Below the pieces are notes generated by a model. That model was not told the origin of the DNA, ran no database searches, and worked only from the letters and a program-made list of their open reading frames with translations. DNA of 64,000 nt. Source: Alnus glutinosa. Its lineage: Eukaryota > Streptophyta > Magnoliopsida > Fagales > Betulaceae. The stretch is from positions 4,096,501 to 4,160,500 of the forward strand of contig NC_084891.1 in NCBI RefSeq assembly GCF_958979055.1. The letters are read 5' to 3'. The position numbers and the translations under genes are program-made. Below are positions 36,056 through 47,800 of this stretch, piece by piece; position 1 is the stretch's first letter, and every line of letters begins with the position of its first letter.

Positions 36056-36222
36056 CAGGAGCGGAGCTACCCCTGGTCTTGGAGGGCCTGGAGTTTTCCC
36101 CCCAAAAAAAATAATAATTAATTTTATCCTTAAATTTTGTTATTTTTATAGTTTTAGCTAGTCTCCTAAATTTTTTTTTTTTCAATTTGGCCCCCAACTC
36201 CTAAATCCTAGCTCCGCCCTTG
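36056..36222. mobile_element. hAT-type MITE (CAGGAGCGGAGC family)
   Basis: It starts CAGGAGCGGAGCTA and ends TAGCTCCGCCCTTG. The perfect 8-bp duplication TCCTTGTC lies at 36048-36055 and 36223-36230. Length is 167 bp, no ORF. It shares termini and interior ('caatttggccccc') with the element at 37692. Confidence 0.9.
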
Positions 36223-36230
36223 TCCTTGTC

Positions 36231-37691
36231 CCTTCTTTTCTCATGGAGGGCTGATTACTATACTGTTGTTGTTGAACTTCTGTCTGGATAACCCAACAAG
36301 GTCCAAATCATAAAGGTCAAGATCGAGGGTTGGATGTGTAATTTCATATGGGTTTTTTTTTGTTCGTCTAGTGTGAAGTTTGTCTGGGGTTGCATGGATG
36401 CTTTGATTGGTTGGGTTGTATTTGTGGATATGCTTTGTGATTTGGATGCTCTATCTGTGTGATTTGGTGATGTGGAGATGCTTTGTAGGGCTCTACTGGT
36501 CTAGCAAGAGAGAGAGAGAGAGAGACGAGAGGGAGAGAGACGGAAACGGATCCTCTCCGGTTCAACTAAACGGGAGAGTATTTAGTTGTTAGTTAGTTAT
36601 AAATGTATGGGTATTTTTGTCTTTTTACATTTTCTAAGATAAAAATGCCCATACACTACAACTAACCGGAACTGAACTGGAAAGAATCCTAATACGAGAG
36701 AGACGATAGAGAGAAAGAAATCTATTGGGTTAAAAAATTAAAAATAATATTTAAAAAAAAAAATAGAAAGTGAAATAAATAATTCATTAGAGTTTGTATT
36801 TAAAAATGAATAGCTAAAATAGAAAAAAAATGACATTTTGAGTAGCTAAAATTATTTTTTAAGGCCAAAAACGCTCTTAGATAAATGTTACCAACAATGA
36901 ATTTTTTTTCACTTAAATTATCATTTATTTTAAAAGTTTATGCTTAAAAAAAAATAAAAAAATAAAAAGGTGAACTTAATTATTTAAATTAATATTATAA
37001 CATTCTCTTCGCATGCAGCTCAAATTCTTTTCAACAAGTAAAATCTAACACGTAGAATATTTAATTGATATAGAGTTATGGAGTCCGAATTCGAATTTGT
37101 AACATATGCTATGTTACCATTTTAAGCTTATAAGAAAAATAGGCTTAATCATTTAAAATAATATTTTAACATTCTCTTCCATCGAAATTGATAATATTCT
37201 AGAAATTTAACTATTCTTAAATGGACATCTTGCATAAGACTTGGAGTCATATTTCTCTTTATTTTTTCCACCCACTTTTTATCTTCTAGTTTGTCATGAT
37301 CATTGGCTTTGAATTTTGATATAGTCATATAGATATGCTAATAAAATAACACTTTGAAGTACTGCCATGAGATCATCAACTAGCTAGTCTAAAGATAACA
37401 ACTGTAAAAGTCTTATGTTCTTAGCCATTAGCCAACTTCGCTTCAAAGCATTTCTGTCTTATGATGTAGGTTATTGCAGTCTATTAAGCAAAGCAATTGG
37501 TATGGTTAGACTGAAAACTGTCCAACCTAATTTAGTCTATGCAACCATAATGGAAGTATATTGCAAGTCAAGAAAACGTAATCATAGTTTGGCTTTCTAA
37601 TTAAGGATGGCAATTCGTCCATATTCACATATTAGGTTTCGGTTGTGTTGAAGTATGAAAATAATACAACATATGTCAACCTTAATCCGAC
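36231..37691. other. Gene-free intergenic DNA
   Basis: No gene supported. A GA microsatellite lies at about 36507-36526. The rest is AT-rich with short unrelated ORFs (for example 37415-37600), none with recognisable content. Confidence 0.5.
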
Positions 37692-37869
37692 CAGTGACGG
37701 AGCCACTAAGGGGCTTGGGGGGCCTGGCCCCCCAACCCCAAAGTTCTCTAAAAAAAAAATTAAAAAAATTAAAATTTTACCCCAAATTTTGTTATTTTTT
37801 TTAATTTTGGCCCCCTCAAAACTTTTTTTTTCAATTTGGCCCCCCAACTTGGGGGTGGCTCCGCCCCTG
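37692..37869. mobile_element. hAT-type MITE (CAGTGACGGAGCC family)
   Basis: The termini CAGTGACGGAGCCAC and GGTGGCTCCGCCCCTG are inverted repeats. The perfect 8-bp duplication AATCCGAC lies at 37684-37691 and 37870-37877. Length is 178 bp, interior rich in A/T runs between 'ggcctggcccccc' and 'tttggccccccaa'. Same family as 36056. Confidence 0.9.
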
Positions 37870-38404
37870 AATCCGACTCATTTAATTAATAAAATTGGTT
37901 AGACCTCTTAATAAAAACCCGTTAATTTTGTAAGGTTTATGTCGGACCATGAGTATAAGACTATATAAATCAACCTTAACCCGTCCAATTTAATTCATAC
38001 ATTTGGCCAAGAACATGCATACAAAAACCCATACCCAAAAATGAAAAATCCTCCTCCTTCCACCACCGAAAACAAAATTCTTGAAGAAATCTCTAATGTT
38101 TAATACGCGTGTCTGTGTGTGTGTATATATATATATATATATAGCTTCTTCTTCTGTCTCCCTAAATGGCTGTCTATGCTTAAGACTTAGAGAAGAATGA
38201 ATGAAAAAAGAAAAAAAAAGATGCATGGTAAGAATATAATAATAAAAAAGAAGAATGAAAAATAATATTTAAGATAAAGTAGATAAGAGAATAGAGAATA
38301 TGTTAAAATGTGTATAGAAAAATAGAGTAATTTTAGAAATTCATCACATGTAACTCTTATGTCCATCTAAAAATAATGTGATTTTTAAAATTATTATTGC
38401 GTTT

Positions 38405-38590
38405 GTAACAAGTAATTCTACATGTACATTAAGTGTTCATCAAGTGTACAGTCTATAAAAAATTGAAGTGGTTTTTAAAATCACCATGTGATCAAAATCA
38501 TCATTTGATCAATCACACGTCTAATGGTGATTTTAAAAGCCACCTCATTTTTTTATGAACACTTAATGTACATATAGAATTACTCGCTTG
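38405..38590. repeat. Fold-back MITE
   Basis: The left end AGTAATTCTACATGTACATT and the right end, whose mirror reads AGTAATTCTATATGTACATT, form arms of about 40 bp. They continue as ATTAAGTGTTCAT against ATGAACACTTAAT. About 185 bp, no ORF. Surrounding DNA (37878-39600) holds no gene; a TA/TG microsatellite is at about 38110-38142. Confidence 0.7.
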
Positions 38591-39620
38591 TACTTAATCA
38601 CACATGATAGATTTTTAAAATTACTCAAAAAAATCAATATATTTAAAGTAAATTATTGCAATTTTTTGGTTAAGTATTTTAGATAATACTGATAGAGATG
38701 CTCGATCTTTTAGTGATTCTAAATAACTTCGATTGGAATACAATTCGACGAATCTTTTTAAAGCGATAACAACGTAACAACATAAGTGTATGGTATAGTA
38801 TAGTAGATTAAACCACATCAAAGTAATTAATTTTGTTTCCTAGGAAGTGACAACGATAAGATTAAAGAGCACTTTTGGTATGCAAGAATAAACCTAAAAA
38901 TAGAATAATTATTTATATAAAATATTTATTCGGTTATTTGGTTGGGCCACTATTACCAAAAATGAAGGTTATTTGAGTTTTAGGAAAAAGGGAAGTTGGG
39001 TTGTCAGATTCATCATACATGCATGTGATTGCAGTAAAAACATTAAATGCATGTTCGCGTGTCGCCGCTGGAGGACGTGTTGGCTTGGAGCATCTAATGG
39101 TGTCCCGGAAAACATGGCCGTTTTGTTACGGCCGACAACAAAGCTTAATTGGTCGGTTTGTCACGACCTCATTCTATCCCTTTCAACTGCTCGTCTGTAA
39201 GAGTGAGTTTTTTTTTTTACATTATTATTATTTATCATTTTAGTATATTTATTATGTTTTTTTTTTAAAAAAAAAATTATAAAATCTTAATTATTTAAAA
39301 TATCGATCTAAATTTAAAAAAGAATTATATATACATTATAGTATATGTTAAGGAATATGGTAGAAAATCGAACTAATTAACTACATTAATTTGATTGATC
39401 ATCTTCCTCTTCTCGTACCATAAATGGCTTAGGGATATCTATACTGATGTAGAGCCTTCATCTAGCTTCTTCTTTTTATCCCTACTAGTACTAGCTTAAG
39501 GATTTAAGCTACCTGGCTATACTGATGTACAGATCACCAACCATGGACGTGTACTTCCACCCGTTTCTCCCACCATTTTTATTTCTATTTTTATTCTTTT
39601 ATTATTTTTTTTTTTTTGTT
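38591..39620. other. Gene-free DNA with one GC-richer island
   Basis: No gene supported. At 39050-39190 the G+C content rises and two overlapping frames stay open for 75-80 codons, but they match nothing I know and have no conserved features. The stretch may be a fragment of a decayed gene or transposon. Confidence 0.4.
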
Positions 39621-39624
39621 AATA

Positions 39625-40175
39625 TCTTAAAGGAAAAAATATACATAACTTTCTCATTGTCAATGTCTTCCTCAAATTACAAATTGTATCAATTTCTCCC
39701 TCTAAACTATAAAAAAAATATGAATGTCCCCCTAATAACAAAAATACCCTTCATAAAATATTAATATTAAAAAAAATTATTAAAATAATCTAAAATAATA
39801 AAAATTTATACAGAATAAATAAAAAAAAAACCGGCTTTTTCTTCTTATTTTCGTTTGTTTTTTAAGTTTTTTTTATATAATTTTCGTTTACTTTTTCGTT
39901 TGTTTTTAATTTTTCGTTATTTTTCATTTTTTTTTTTATTTCCACTAAAAAAATTCGTTTTTCTTTAATTTTTTAGATTTGTTTTTTAAAAGGATATATA
40001 TATATATAGTTTTATTTTCTTTTTCGAATTTATAAGGTCATTTTTTGTCTTTTTGTTGGCCTTAGGAGAGACATTAACATGTTTTGGTAGTTTGAGAGGG
40101 GTCATTGACACAATTGATAGTTTATGGAGACATTGACAATTAAATGGTAGATTAAGGGAGATATGTGTACTTTTC
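39625..40175. repeat. Large degenerate fold-back element
   Basis: The left part (cattgtcaatgtcttcctca) mirrors the right part around 40060-40170 (gagacattgacaattaaatg). The terminal AAAATATACATAACTTTC pairs loosely with the end GATATGTGTACTTTTCCCT. The interior is very T-rich. The arms are diverged, so the boundaries are approximate. Confidence 0.55.
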
Positions 40176-40617
40176 CCTGTCTTAAAGCATGATGAGTATT
40201 AAAAATAAGGGTTAAATACAATTCATCGCCTCAAAGTTGTCACCAGTTTTAATTTGGCTACGAAAGTTTAAAAGTTTACAATGTAACCCTACAAAGTTTC
40301 CAAAATTTTCAATGTCTCTATTCCGTTAGCCTTTTCCGTCAAATCAACAAGTAGACCCCTGTTAAAACTCTCATATTTATTATTTCAATTACTAGTAATT
40401 CAGATAAAAAATTTCCTGAGATCCGGATTCAAAGAGAAGTGGGTCGCTTATTATTTATTTAAGGTGCCAAGTTAGAAAAAAATAAAATAAAAATAAATAA
40501 ATAATGTAACTCAAAACTACGGCATTGTCATGAACTGTTTCATTAATTAAATTGTCAGTATTTTCGTCTTCTTCTTCTTCTTTTTTCTCTTTTTTTTTTT
40601 TTTTTTGTTATTTTTTT

Positions 40618-41140
40618 AAAAGATTAACTTATAACCTCTGATCTTTCTTTATATTTGCAATGAATTGCGATAGAAATTTCTTACAAACTGGTTTGTATAA
40701 AATTTCATACAACTTACATATAAGATTGACATGTGTCATTTATACACGTGAGAAGCACATAGTTTTTTATTAATGCTATTTTCACATGCTATTAAAAAGC
40801 ATGTGCTTCTCATATGGACACATGTCAATATCATATATGAGTTATATGAAATTTTCTGTCAAATGAATTATACTCGAATTTTAAAAAAATATTAACTTAG
40901 GGTATTTATCTTTCAATTTTTTTTTTCAATTTCAACTATGTGTTAGAATTTTTCTATTAAATCATGTCAAAATTTTCAAAATACCCATTTTTTTTCTTTA
41001 GAAAAATTATAATGGATGGTTGAAATTGAAAAAAATTTGAAAGATAGATACCCTAAATTGATACTTTTTAGAGTTTGAGTGCTTAATTACAAAAGTGATG
41101 AAAGATCATGGGTTATAAGTGAAGTTTTCGTAATTTAAGA
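40618..41140. repeat. Palindromic MITE with a second fold-back element nested inside
   Basis: The outer element is the 13120 family: left end CTCTGATCTTTC, right end GTGATGAAAGATCATGG. Interrupting its left arm, 40665-40870 is another fold-back unit: GAAATTTCTTACAAACTGGT at its left, mirrored by ATATGAAATTTTCTGTCAAA at its right, with GCATGTG/CACATGC pairing inside. The inner unit belongs to the family seen at 42310-42790, so the insertion order is readable. Confidence 0.65.
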
Positions 41141-41171
41141 AGATAAAAAAAGAAACCATAAAAAAAATAGA

Positions 41172-41341
41172 GTAATGTATTTTAGTATACTGTAATATGA
41201 TTGACATACAACTGAGATGACGTGACAGTGAAATTTAAGTATTATTTATTTTTTATTTTTTACAAGTGCTAATCCAATAACAAATTTTAACTGTAATATC
41301 ATTGATCAACTTGTATTGCAATCGCCTAAATAGTATTATTC
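41172..41341. repeat. Fold-back MITE
   Basis: The imperfect inverted ends are TAATGTATTTTAGTATACTG on the left and AATCGCCTAAATAGTATTAT on the right, about 170 bp in total. The composition pattern resembles the element at 7397 (central 'gacgtgacag' and 'ctaatccaat'). It is followed by an A-run (41343-41360). Confidence 0.5.
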
Positions 41342-41653
41342 TAAAAAAAAAAAAAAAAAAACTAAACGGGTTGGGAGTCACCTCTCAATTGGGGTTAAGG
41401 GTGGCCATTCGGTTAGAGGGGCAAACCGATCCTCTCCATTTCATTTAAAATGGAGATGAGCCGTTTCCGTTAGAGGGGGTAGCTCGCAATCATCCCACAT
41501 TTTTTTTAAAAAAAAATATTTAATAGGAATGCCATAGACTCATATATAATAGTAGTTTCACATTATTTTTATTATTATTTGAGAAGAAATGGGCAGAAGT
41601 CTTAAATTTAAATTTTTCATAAACTTGGATCTTCAATTTGCCAAATAAAAAAC

Positions 41654-41711
41654 TGGTGCTCTATTTATTTCGACGTAAAATACATTTAATGAAATTATTT
41701 TTTTAAAAAAA

Positions 41712-41749
<38 letters not shown>

Positions 41750-42247
41750 CTGAAAATATTTTACATCGTTTGGTTCGTAAGAAAAAATCATTAATGGCAT
41801 AAAATGGAATCCGGCGACGCCCGGCCGCCGTCACCGGATTCCAGAGAACCAGGTTCTAGTTAGTTTTTGCCAGAATCTGGCTTAGTTTGGCCAGAATTCG
41901 ACCGTACTGGTTAGATCCTAGCTAGTTGGCTTGAATTTGGTCAACCGGATTTCGACAATTGGATACCAAAATCTGGGGATCTTCGGTGTTAGAGTCGGGC
42001 TACCAACAAACTCCAATGTTCGACGGTGGTAGATTCTCACAAACGTGCGTGCAAGAATGAAGAATTTAAATTCAGAAAACGATTTACGGTTTTTCAAACC
42101 TTAAATTATTTTCCAAAAATTAAAAAGGCTTTTACGATAAATTGAAAATGATTTTTGTTAATCATATTTTCACTCTCACTAAACATCGAAAAATGCCAAA
42201 AATATTTTCTAGAAAACATTTTACGTTGAAACAAATGGAGCATAAGA
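41654..42247. repeat. Inverted-repeat element with GC-rich interior
   Basis: The left end GCTCTATTTATTTCGACGTA and the right end TTTTACGTTGAAACAAATGGAGC are mirrored. Inside are a 38-base T run (41713-41750) and a GC-rich strip (41805-41840) containing an inner palindrome around GAATCCGGCGAC...GTCACCGGATTC. About 590 bp, no transposase. Superfamily not assigned. Confidence 0.6.
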
Positions 42248-42309
42248 CTTAAAAGATAAACTCGAACGAAAAACATTGAGGGATTTTGAAATATTTTTCC
42301 TTTTTATTT

Positions 42310-42790
42310 ATGAACAGAAATTTTCTACAAACCTGTTTGTAAGAAATTATCTACAACCCACATATAAAAAACATGTGTCCTTTAAGCATATGAGAATCAC
42401 ATTTTTTTTTTAATGCTATTAAAAAAGCATGTGAGAAGTACATGCTATTGAAACAATATGTGCTTCTCACAGGACAAAAATTTCCTCCAAATTGATTTGT
42501 AAGAAATATTTTATAACCCACATATAAAAATGACACGTGTCTATTGGCATGTGAAAATCACATGTTATTTTAATAGCATGTACTTCTTACATGCTTTTTA
42601 AATAACATTAATAAAAAAACATGTGCTTTTTACATGCTTAAAAGACGCGTGTCATTTTTATATGTGGGTTGTAGAAAATTTTCTACGAACCGGTTTGTAG
42701 AAAATTTCTATCACTTCTCATATGCCAAGAGACACATGTCAATCTTATGTATAGATTGTACCGATTTATAAAAAATTTCATACAAATCGA
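42310..42790. repeat. Cluster of nested fold-back units
   Basis: The motif 'tttgtaagaaat...ctacaacccacatataaaaa' and its mirror 'tttttatatgtgggttgtagaaaattttcta' occur repeatedly. Several alternate pairings are possible (42315-42480, 42470-42715, 42650-42790), as expected when related MITEs insert into each other. The same family is nested at 40665-40870. Confidence 0.65.
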
Positions 42791-43440
42791 TTTGTAAATA
42801 AATTATATTCTTTATTTATTATTCATTTTCGTCTTGTGGTTATGCTTACTCAATCTAAGTATCATTAGCGAGTGCTTGAATTTTTATTAGGTGTTGGTAG
42901 TGACAGCAGTTCGTATTTATTTAATATATTATTATTCCACAAATATTGTGTCCTTCCCCCATCAGTGCAGAAAATTACATCACACATTATAAAATTCAGA
43001 ATTATTAAAACCTTTTTTATTTATATTTTTTTTTTTATTAAAGTATTGAAAAAAAACTAGTTATTCTAAATTCTTTTATTTCCTTACATTTTTTTTTTCA
43101 AATTATAATGTCATTTGTAGATTTTTTATTTTTTTTTAAGATCTTAATTAATTTAAGCAATTAATACTTGTAATAGGATAAAGTGCTCTCCTTCAATTAG
43201 ATTGAACGAATTTTCTACGATCAAGTCTATTAAATTGACATGTATTTTAAGAACGTTTGATTTTCTCATGCTTTATTAAAAATTCATTCGAAAATCATGT
43301 ATTTTAAAAACATAATTTTTGTGAAAATATATAGAATAAACACATAAATTGAGGAACAGTTATCTATATTTATAATATTTGGTTTTTAGTTACTTAAAAC
43401 CGTGCGTATTTCCCTGAAATACCGTATAACCGTATATCCC
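42791..43440. other. Gene-free AT-rich DNA upstream of the TPX2 gene
   Basis: No gene supported. T and A runs predominate. About 43190-43290 resembles one arm of the fold-back family at 29259. Confidence 0.5.
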
Positions 43441-44856
43441 CACCTAACCGTATTTTTCTCACTTCCCATTCCCATATCACACACTCTCTCTCTGTGTCTC
43501 TCTCTACGGAGAGTGACCTGACCTTGAAATGGGTTTGAAACTCATTGGCGTAAAACAGCTCTGAGCCTTCAATTCCTCCAAACTTTCAAATCCATAATTA
43601 TTTAACACAGAAAAAGAAAAGAAAAAAAAGGAAGGAAAATGAAAAATACCAAAAGTTCCGTAGTTTGAATCCGACAGATCCAGTTCGGATCCTCCGATCC
43701 GTTGTCAGCATCTTCATTACCCTCTCTATCTCTCTCGCGTAGATCTTTCAAAGCTTCTAAGCAAATCTCTGTGGCTAAAATCAATGGAGATTTGATCATT
43801 GCACGCTTTTCGAGGTGAGCGTTACGATTTTGAACTATCTTGCCCTTCCGTTTGGTTGCCGAGAAAACGAACGAAAACGGAAGGGAGTTTTGAATCTAAT
43901 GGTTTCTCTGTGGTTTTTTTTTTTTTTTCGAAAATCGAAGTCTGAGTAATCTCAACTGAGATTCGGAGTATTGTTTTCTCTTGTTTACTCAGCAAACGAG
44001 TAGTGAGTTGATTTGTGTGAAGAAGATTTGTTGCATGTTGGCGTATATAGTAGATCAATGTGAAATGATAGTTTTTGTCTTCGGAAATGTGCTTGCGTTT
44101 TATGGTTGATTTGGAAATCAATTTTCTTTTTCTGTATTTGATTTGCTTCTATCTTGCTTATTTGGCTTCCTTGTTTAATTCTAGTGTTCATCTAATGCGA
44201 TTGATTGGTGGCTTAGTTGCGCCTCTAATTGGATATATATTGTTTGCTTGCCGAGAGAGTGGAGGAAAAGAAAGTATGAAATAGAGTTTAAAGTTAGGTT
44301 TTTGTCCACTCGAGTCTCAAATTTTTGTTCATCTTGCATTCTTCTTTTACACTTCGCAGTGGCCAAGTGAGGTTAAAGGGATAGCTTGTAGTCTTGTACA
44401 CTGATGTGGTGTATTGGTTTGTTATTAATGCCCTAGTTTTTGAACTTATGTTTATTTTTTAAAGCCCAAGTCATCAGAGACATCTAATGCATCACGATTA
44501 CCACATGTTTTGCTGGACTGAGTTTTTCTGAACAATTTAATAACTTATTACGCTTTTGAAGTAAGACTGGACAGAATTGGCCATGATGGGATGGACTATT
44601 CTCATATTTGATACTTGTGTTTGTGTGTTGGGTTTGAAAATTCAAACGATTTGTTTATCAAGAATGATAGTGCGGGAGACATGAGCTCATATATTTCATT
44701 TGGGAAGAGAAGAATATGATAGATCTTTTTTAGGGCTTCCAGCTTGTAGATTTCCTGCCGTATCTGTTTATCTTGTTGCACTTTGTTGTTTTTGAGTTCT
44801 CCTTAATGTCCTTAATGGTTAAGCTTATACTTCTATGTGTCTTTACTTTTTCGTAG
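43441..44856 (+). promoter_or_regulatory. Probable 5' UTR exon and leader intron of the TPX2/WDL gene
   Basis: CT-rich leader-like sequence (about 43480-43510) is followed by a good donor, CGAG/GTGAGC, at 43815. An acceptor CGTAG at 44852-44856 precedes the coding exon, implying a leader intron of about 1.04 kb. A four-codon upstream ORF (ATG GAG ATT TGA) lies near the end of the putative exon at about 43783. The transcription start is not located. Confidence 0.45.
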
Positions 44857-44869
44857 TGTTCTTGGATTG

Positions 44870-47800
44870 ATGGACTCGGATAATCTTGTACCCATTGATG
44901 GGCTTGAGACAAACCATCAGAATGGCGTGCATGAGCACCTCCCTGCTTCTGGAGAGGATGGTAATGTTCTAGATAATGTAAATGGGACTGTCTGTAAAAG
45001 TTCAGGGACTGCAGTGCCAAATGGGAATATAGAGAATGTTGTCAAATTGGATGGTGATGCAACTGTTAACTCATTTACTGGGGAAATCAATGAGGGATCA
45101 AATGTTCCCTCAACATCTAAGGTAGGCGGTTTTTATTTTCTGTTTGGTTTGACAAATGAGCTCTTCTGATTTGAATTCAACCTGTGTACCCATGTAATAG
45201 GACGGGGAAGTGAAAAATGCACATCATTCAAAGAAATTCAACCCTCATAAGGCTCAAGGCAAGAGCAAAAATGAGAAGCTCCCAAGCCTGAAAACTACTT
45301 CAGCAGCTTCGGTTGTGAAGAACAATGATGGAAAAGATGTCGACCTAACATCTACTTCAAATGGTTCAGTTGGTTTGAATTCGCGCCCAAAACAGCCCTC
45401 TAAAAGCAGCTCATTCAATGACAGGCAGGTTCAGTTATCCAAGGTAATATAGTGTCTTGCTTTTTTAGCATGGCCTTATGCTTATTCAGCATACCACTTC
45501 TATCACTTCATCTAGGTTGATTCCTTGTTACCATCTCTGTGGTTGCTGATAATCATTTTCACTCTGTATCTGCTTCTAACAGCAATCTGGAAAGTCTGAT
45601 GCAGTGTTGTCTGAAGTGGGCATGTATGTATTTCTTGTCCTTATGTTTCATTGTCTTGTCTAAGCCCTATGCACTGGAGCTACGTCTTACTCCAAATTTA
45701 TATTAATGTTAAGTTTGTGAGACAGGATGTAGGATACTCTTGCTGATCATCTAATTTGAAATATTTGATTAATTTACTAGTTCTTCTTTTGATATTAATT
45801 TCCAATTAAGTTAATTGATAAGCTATTTTCTGTGGCTGTTTGTAAACTTTGATTTCCTGGATACAGGGATAAGGCAAAACTGAAGCCCTTGAAAAAGGGA
45901 TCTGGTAGTAAAGTTGAAGACGCAGAACCTTCCTTGTATCCTTTGCTTTTCGAATATGTTTCTCTTCCTCTGTGGTTAGAAAATGAATGTATTGGGCTTC
46001 ATTGACATTTATGTCTTTGGCTTATCATAATATACCGATATTTGTTAGTTTATCCTTAACTACTTCATAGAAGTCCCACAGGAGGAGATGACAAACCTCG
46101 CAAGGTTGGTATGCTCCCAAACTATGGTTTCAGCTTTAGGTGTGATGAACGAGCCGAGAAACGAAAAGAGGTTAATTTTGAACTTGTCCCTTCAATTACT
46201 ATATGGTCTTCTCCAGCTGCATCTATTTTGTTAGGGAGAGAATTACCCGGGGAGTCCACAAAGAGTGTACTAATATACATATTTGGACACCACTCTAGCC
46301 CAAAAGCTTACGCTAATGGGCTTTGGTCCACTTAGGTATATTAACTACTAACTTTCTTTATATTTTCTCAATGTGGGACACAACACTCGCAACAAATCTC
46401 CTCCTTACTTGTGAATCTCTTCCACGTTGACCTAACTCCCCCTTGTGTGTGAGTCCTTTACAAATCCAAAAGTGTCACGCATTCAAGAGTTGCCCCAATT
46501 GTGGGCCATAGAACGCAACTCCCAAAATTAGACGCATCAAAGACCAAGACACTCATATTAGTGGAAGCTAACCATGGCTCTAATATCAATTATTAGGGAG
46601 AGAATTACCTGGGGAGCCCACAAAGAGTACATTAATATACATATTTGGACACTCCTCTAGCCCAAAAGACTAAGCTAATGGGCTTGGGTCCACTTAGGTA
46701 TTTTAACTATTCATTTTATGTTTTCTTTATATAGGACACAACACTCACAAGTGTACTCACAAATATACTCATATTTATATGTACAAAACTATTATGTTGT
46801 CTTTATATTTTCTCAATGTGGGACACAATACTCACAAGTGCACTCACAACATATACTCATATATATAAACAATTATTATGTTGTGCAGTTCTACACTAAA
46901 CTCGAAGAAAAGATTCATGCAAAGGAATTAGAGAAGAATAACTTGCAAGCCAAATCCAAGGTGGTGCTTATGTAAATCTGTGGTAAAACGCTGGTCATAT
47001 ATACTATATGTTCTCACTATGACAGGCTTTTTATTCCTTTGCAGGAAACACTAGAAGCTGAGATTAAGATGCTCAGGAAGAGTTTGACCTTTAAAGCGAC
47101 ACCCATGCCAAGCTTCTACCAGGAGCCTCCGCCTCCTAAGGTGGAGTTGAAGAAGGTAAGTTTTTATATTTTGTGACAATGGCATCTAGCATAAAGCATT
47201 TTTTTCTGTCCATAACTTGAAACATGCCATTGTATGGCAACTCTTAACAAACTTTCCAGCCTGTTTTGGTGTACATCTTCAAGTTCCTTTGCATGGAGTA
47301 GCGAGGGCTTTTTGCTGCTGTTGGTTTTTCCACATCAACAGCTTATATATGAAAGATACTGATGGATTGAAATTAAATGTCTTTTTGTGTGGTAAACTGA
47401 TCATAGTAAGAAGCTTGATTCTGTTGTACACAAAAAAGCTTGTTAATTCCTGCCCTGCCCTAAGGACTGGATATTGGCACAAATAACATGTGATACCAGA
47501 TACATTCTTTAGCCAAATTCTAGGGACATGGTTCTTTGTATAATTTGTAAGACCTACACAAGCTTTTTTCAAGTTGTTATATGTTCGTGTATTGTTTGCC
47601 TAAGGCTATGTTTGCCAACACCCTTTATTCTTGTTCAATCCAAAAACAAAAAGCGCTTGCCCAAATAAATTAAAAAACATAACCAAAAGATTTTGGAGTT
47701 GGGTGCCTTGGATGCTATTTTTTTTCTTTTGGTAACATTTCAATTTGGGATTGCACACTGAGCCAGTCCTTGTCAGAATAAGGTTGTCCTAGTTCAATTT

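Noticed and set aside
43985..44366. ORFs on both strands in the TPX2 leader region
   Set aside because: They fall inside the predicted leader intron and have no recognisable content.
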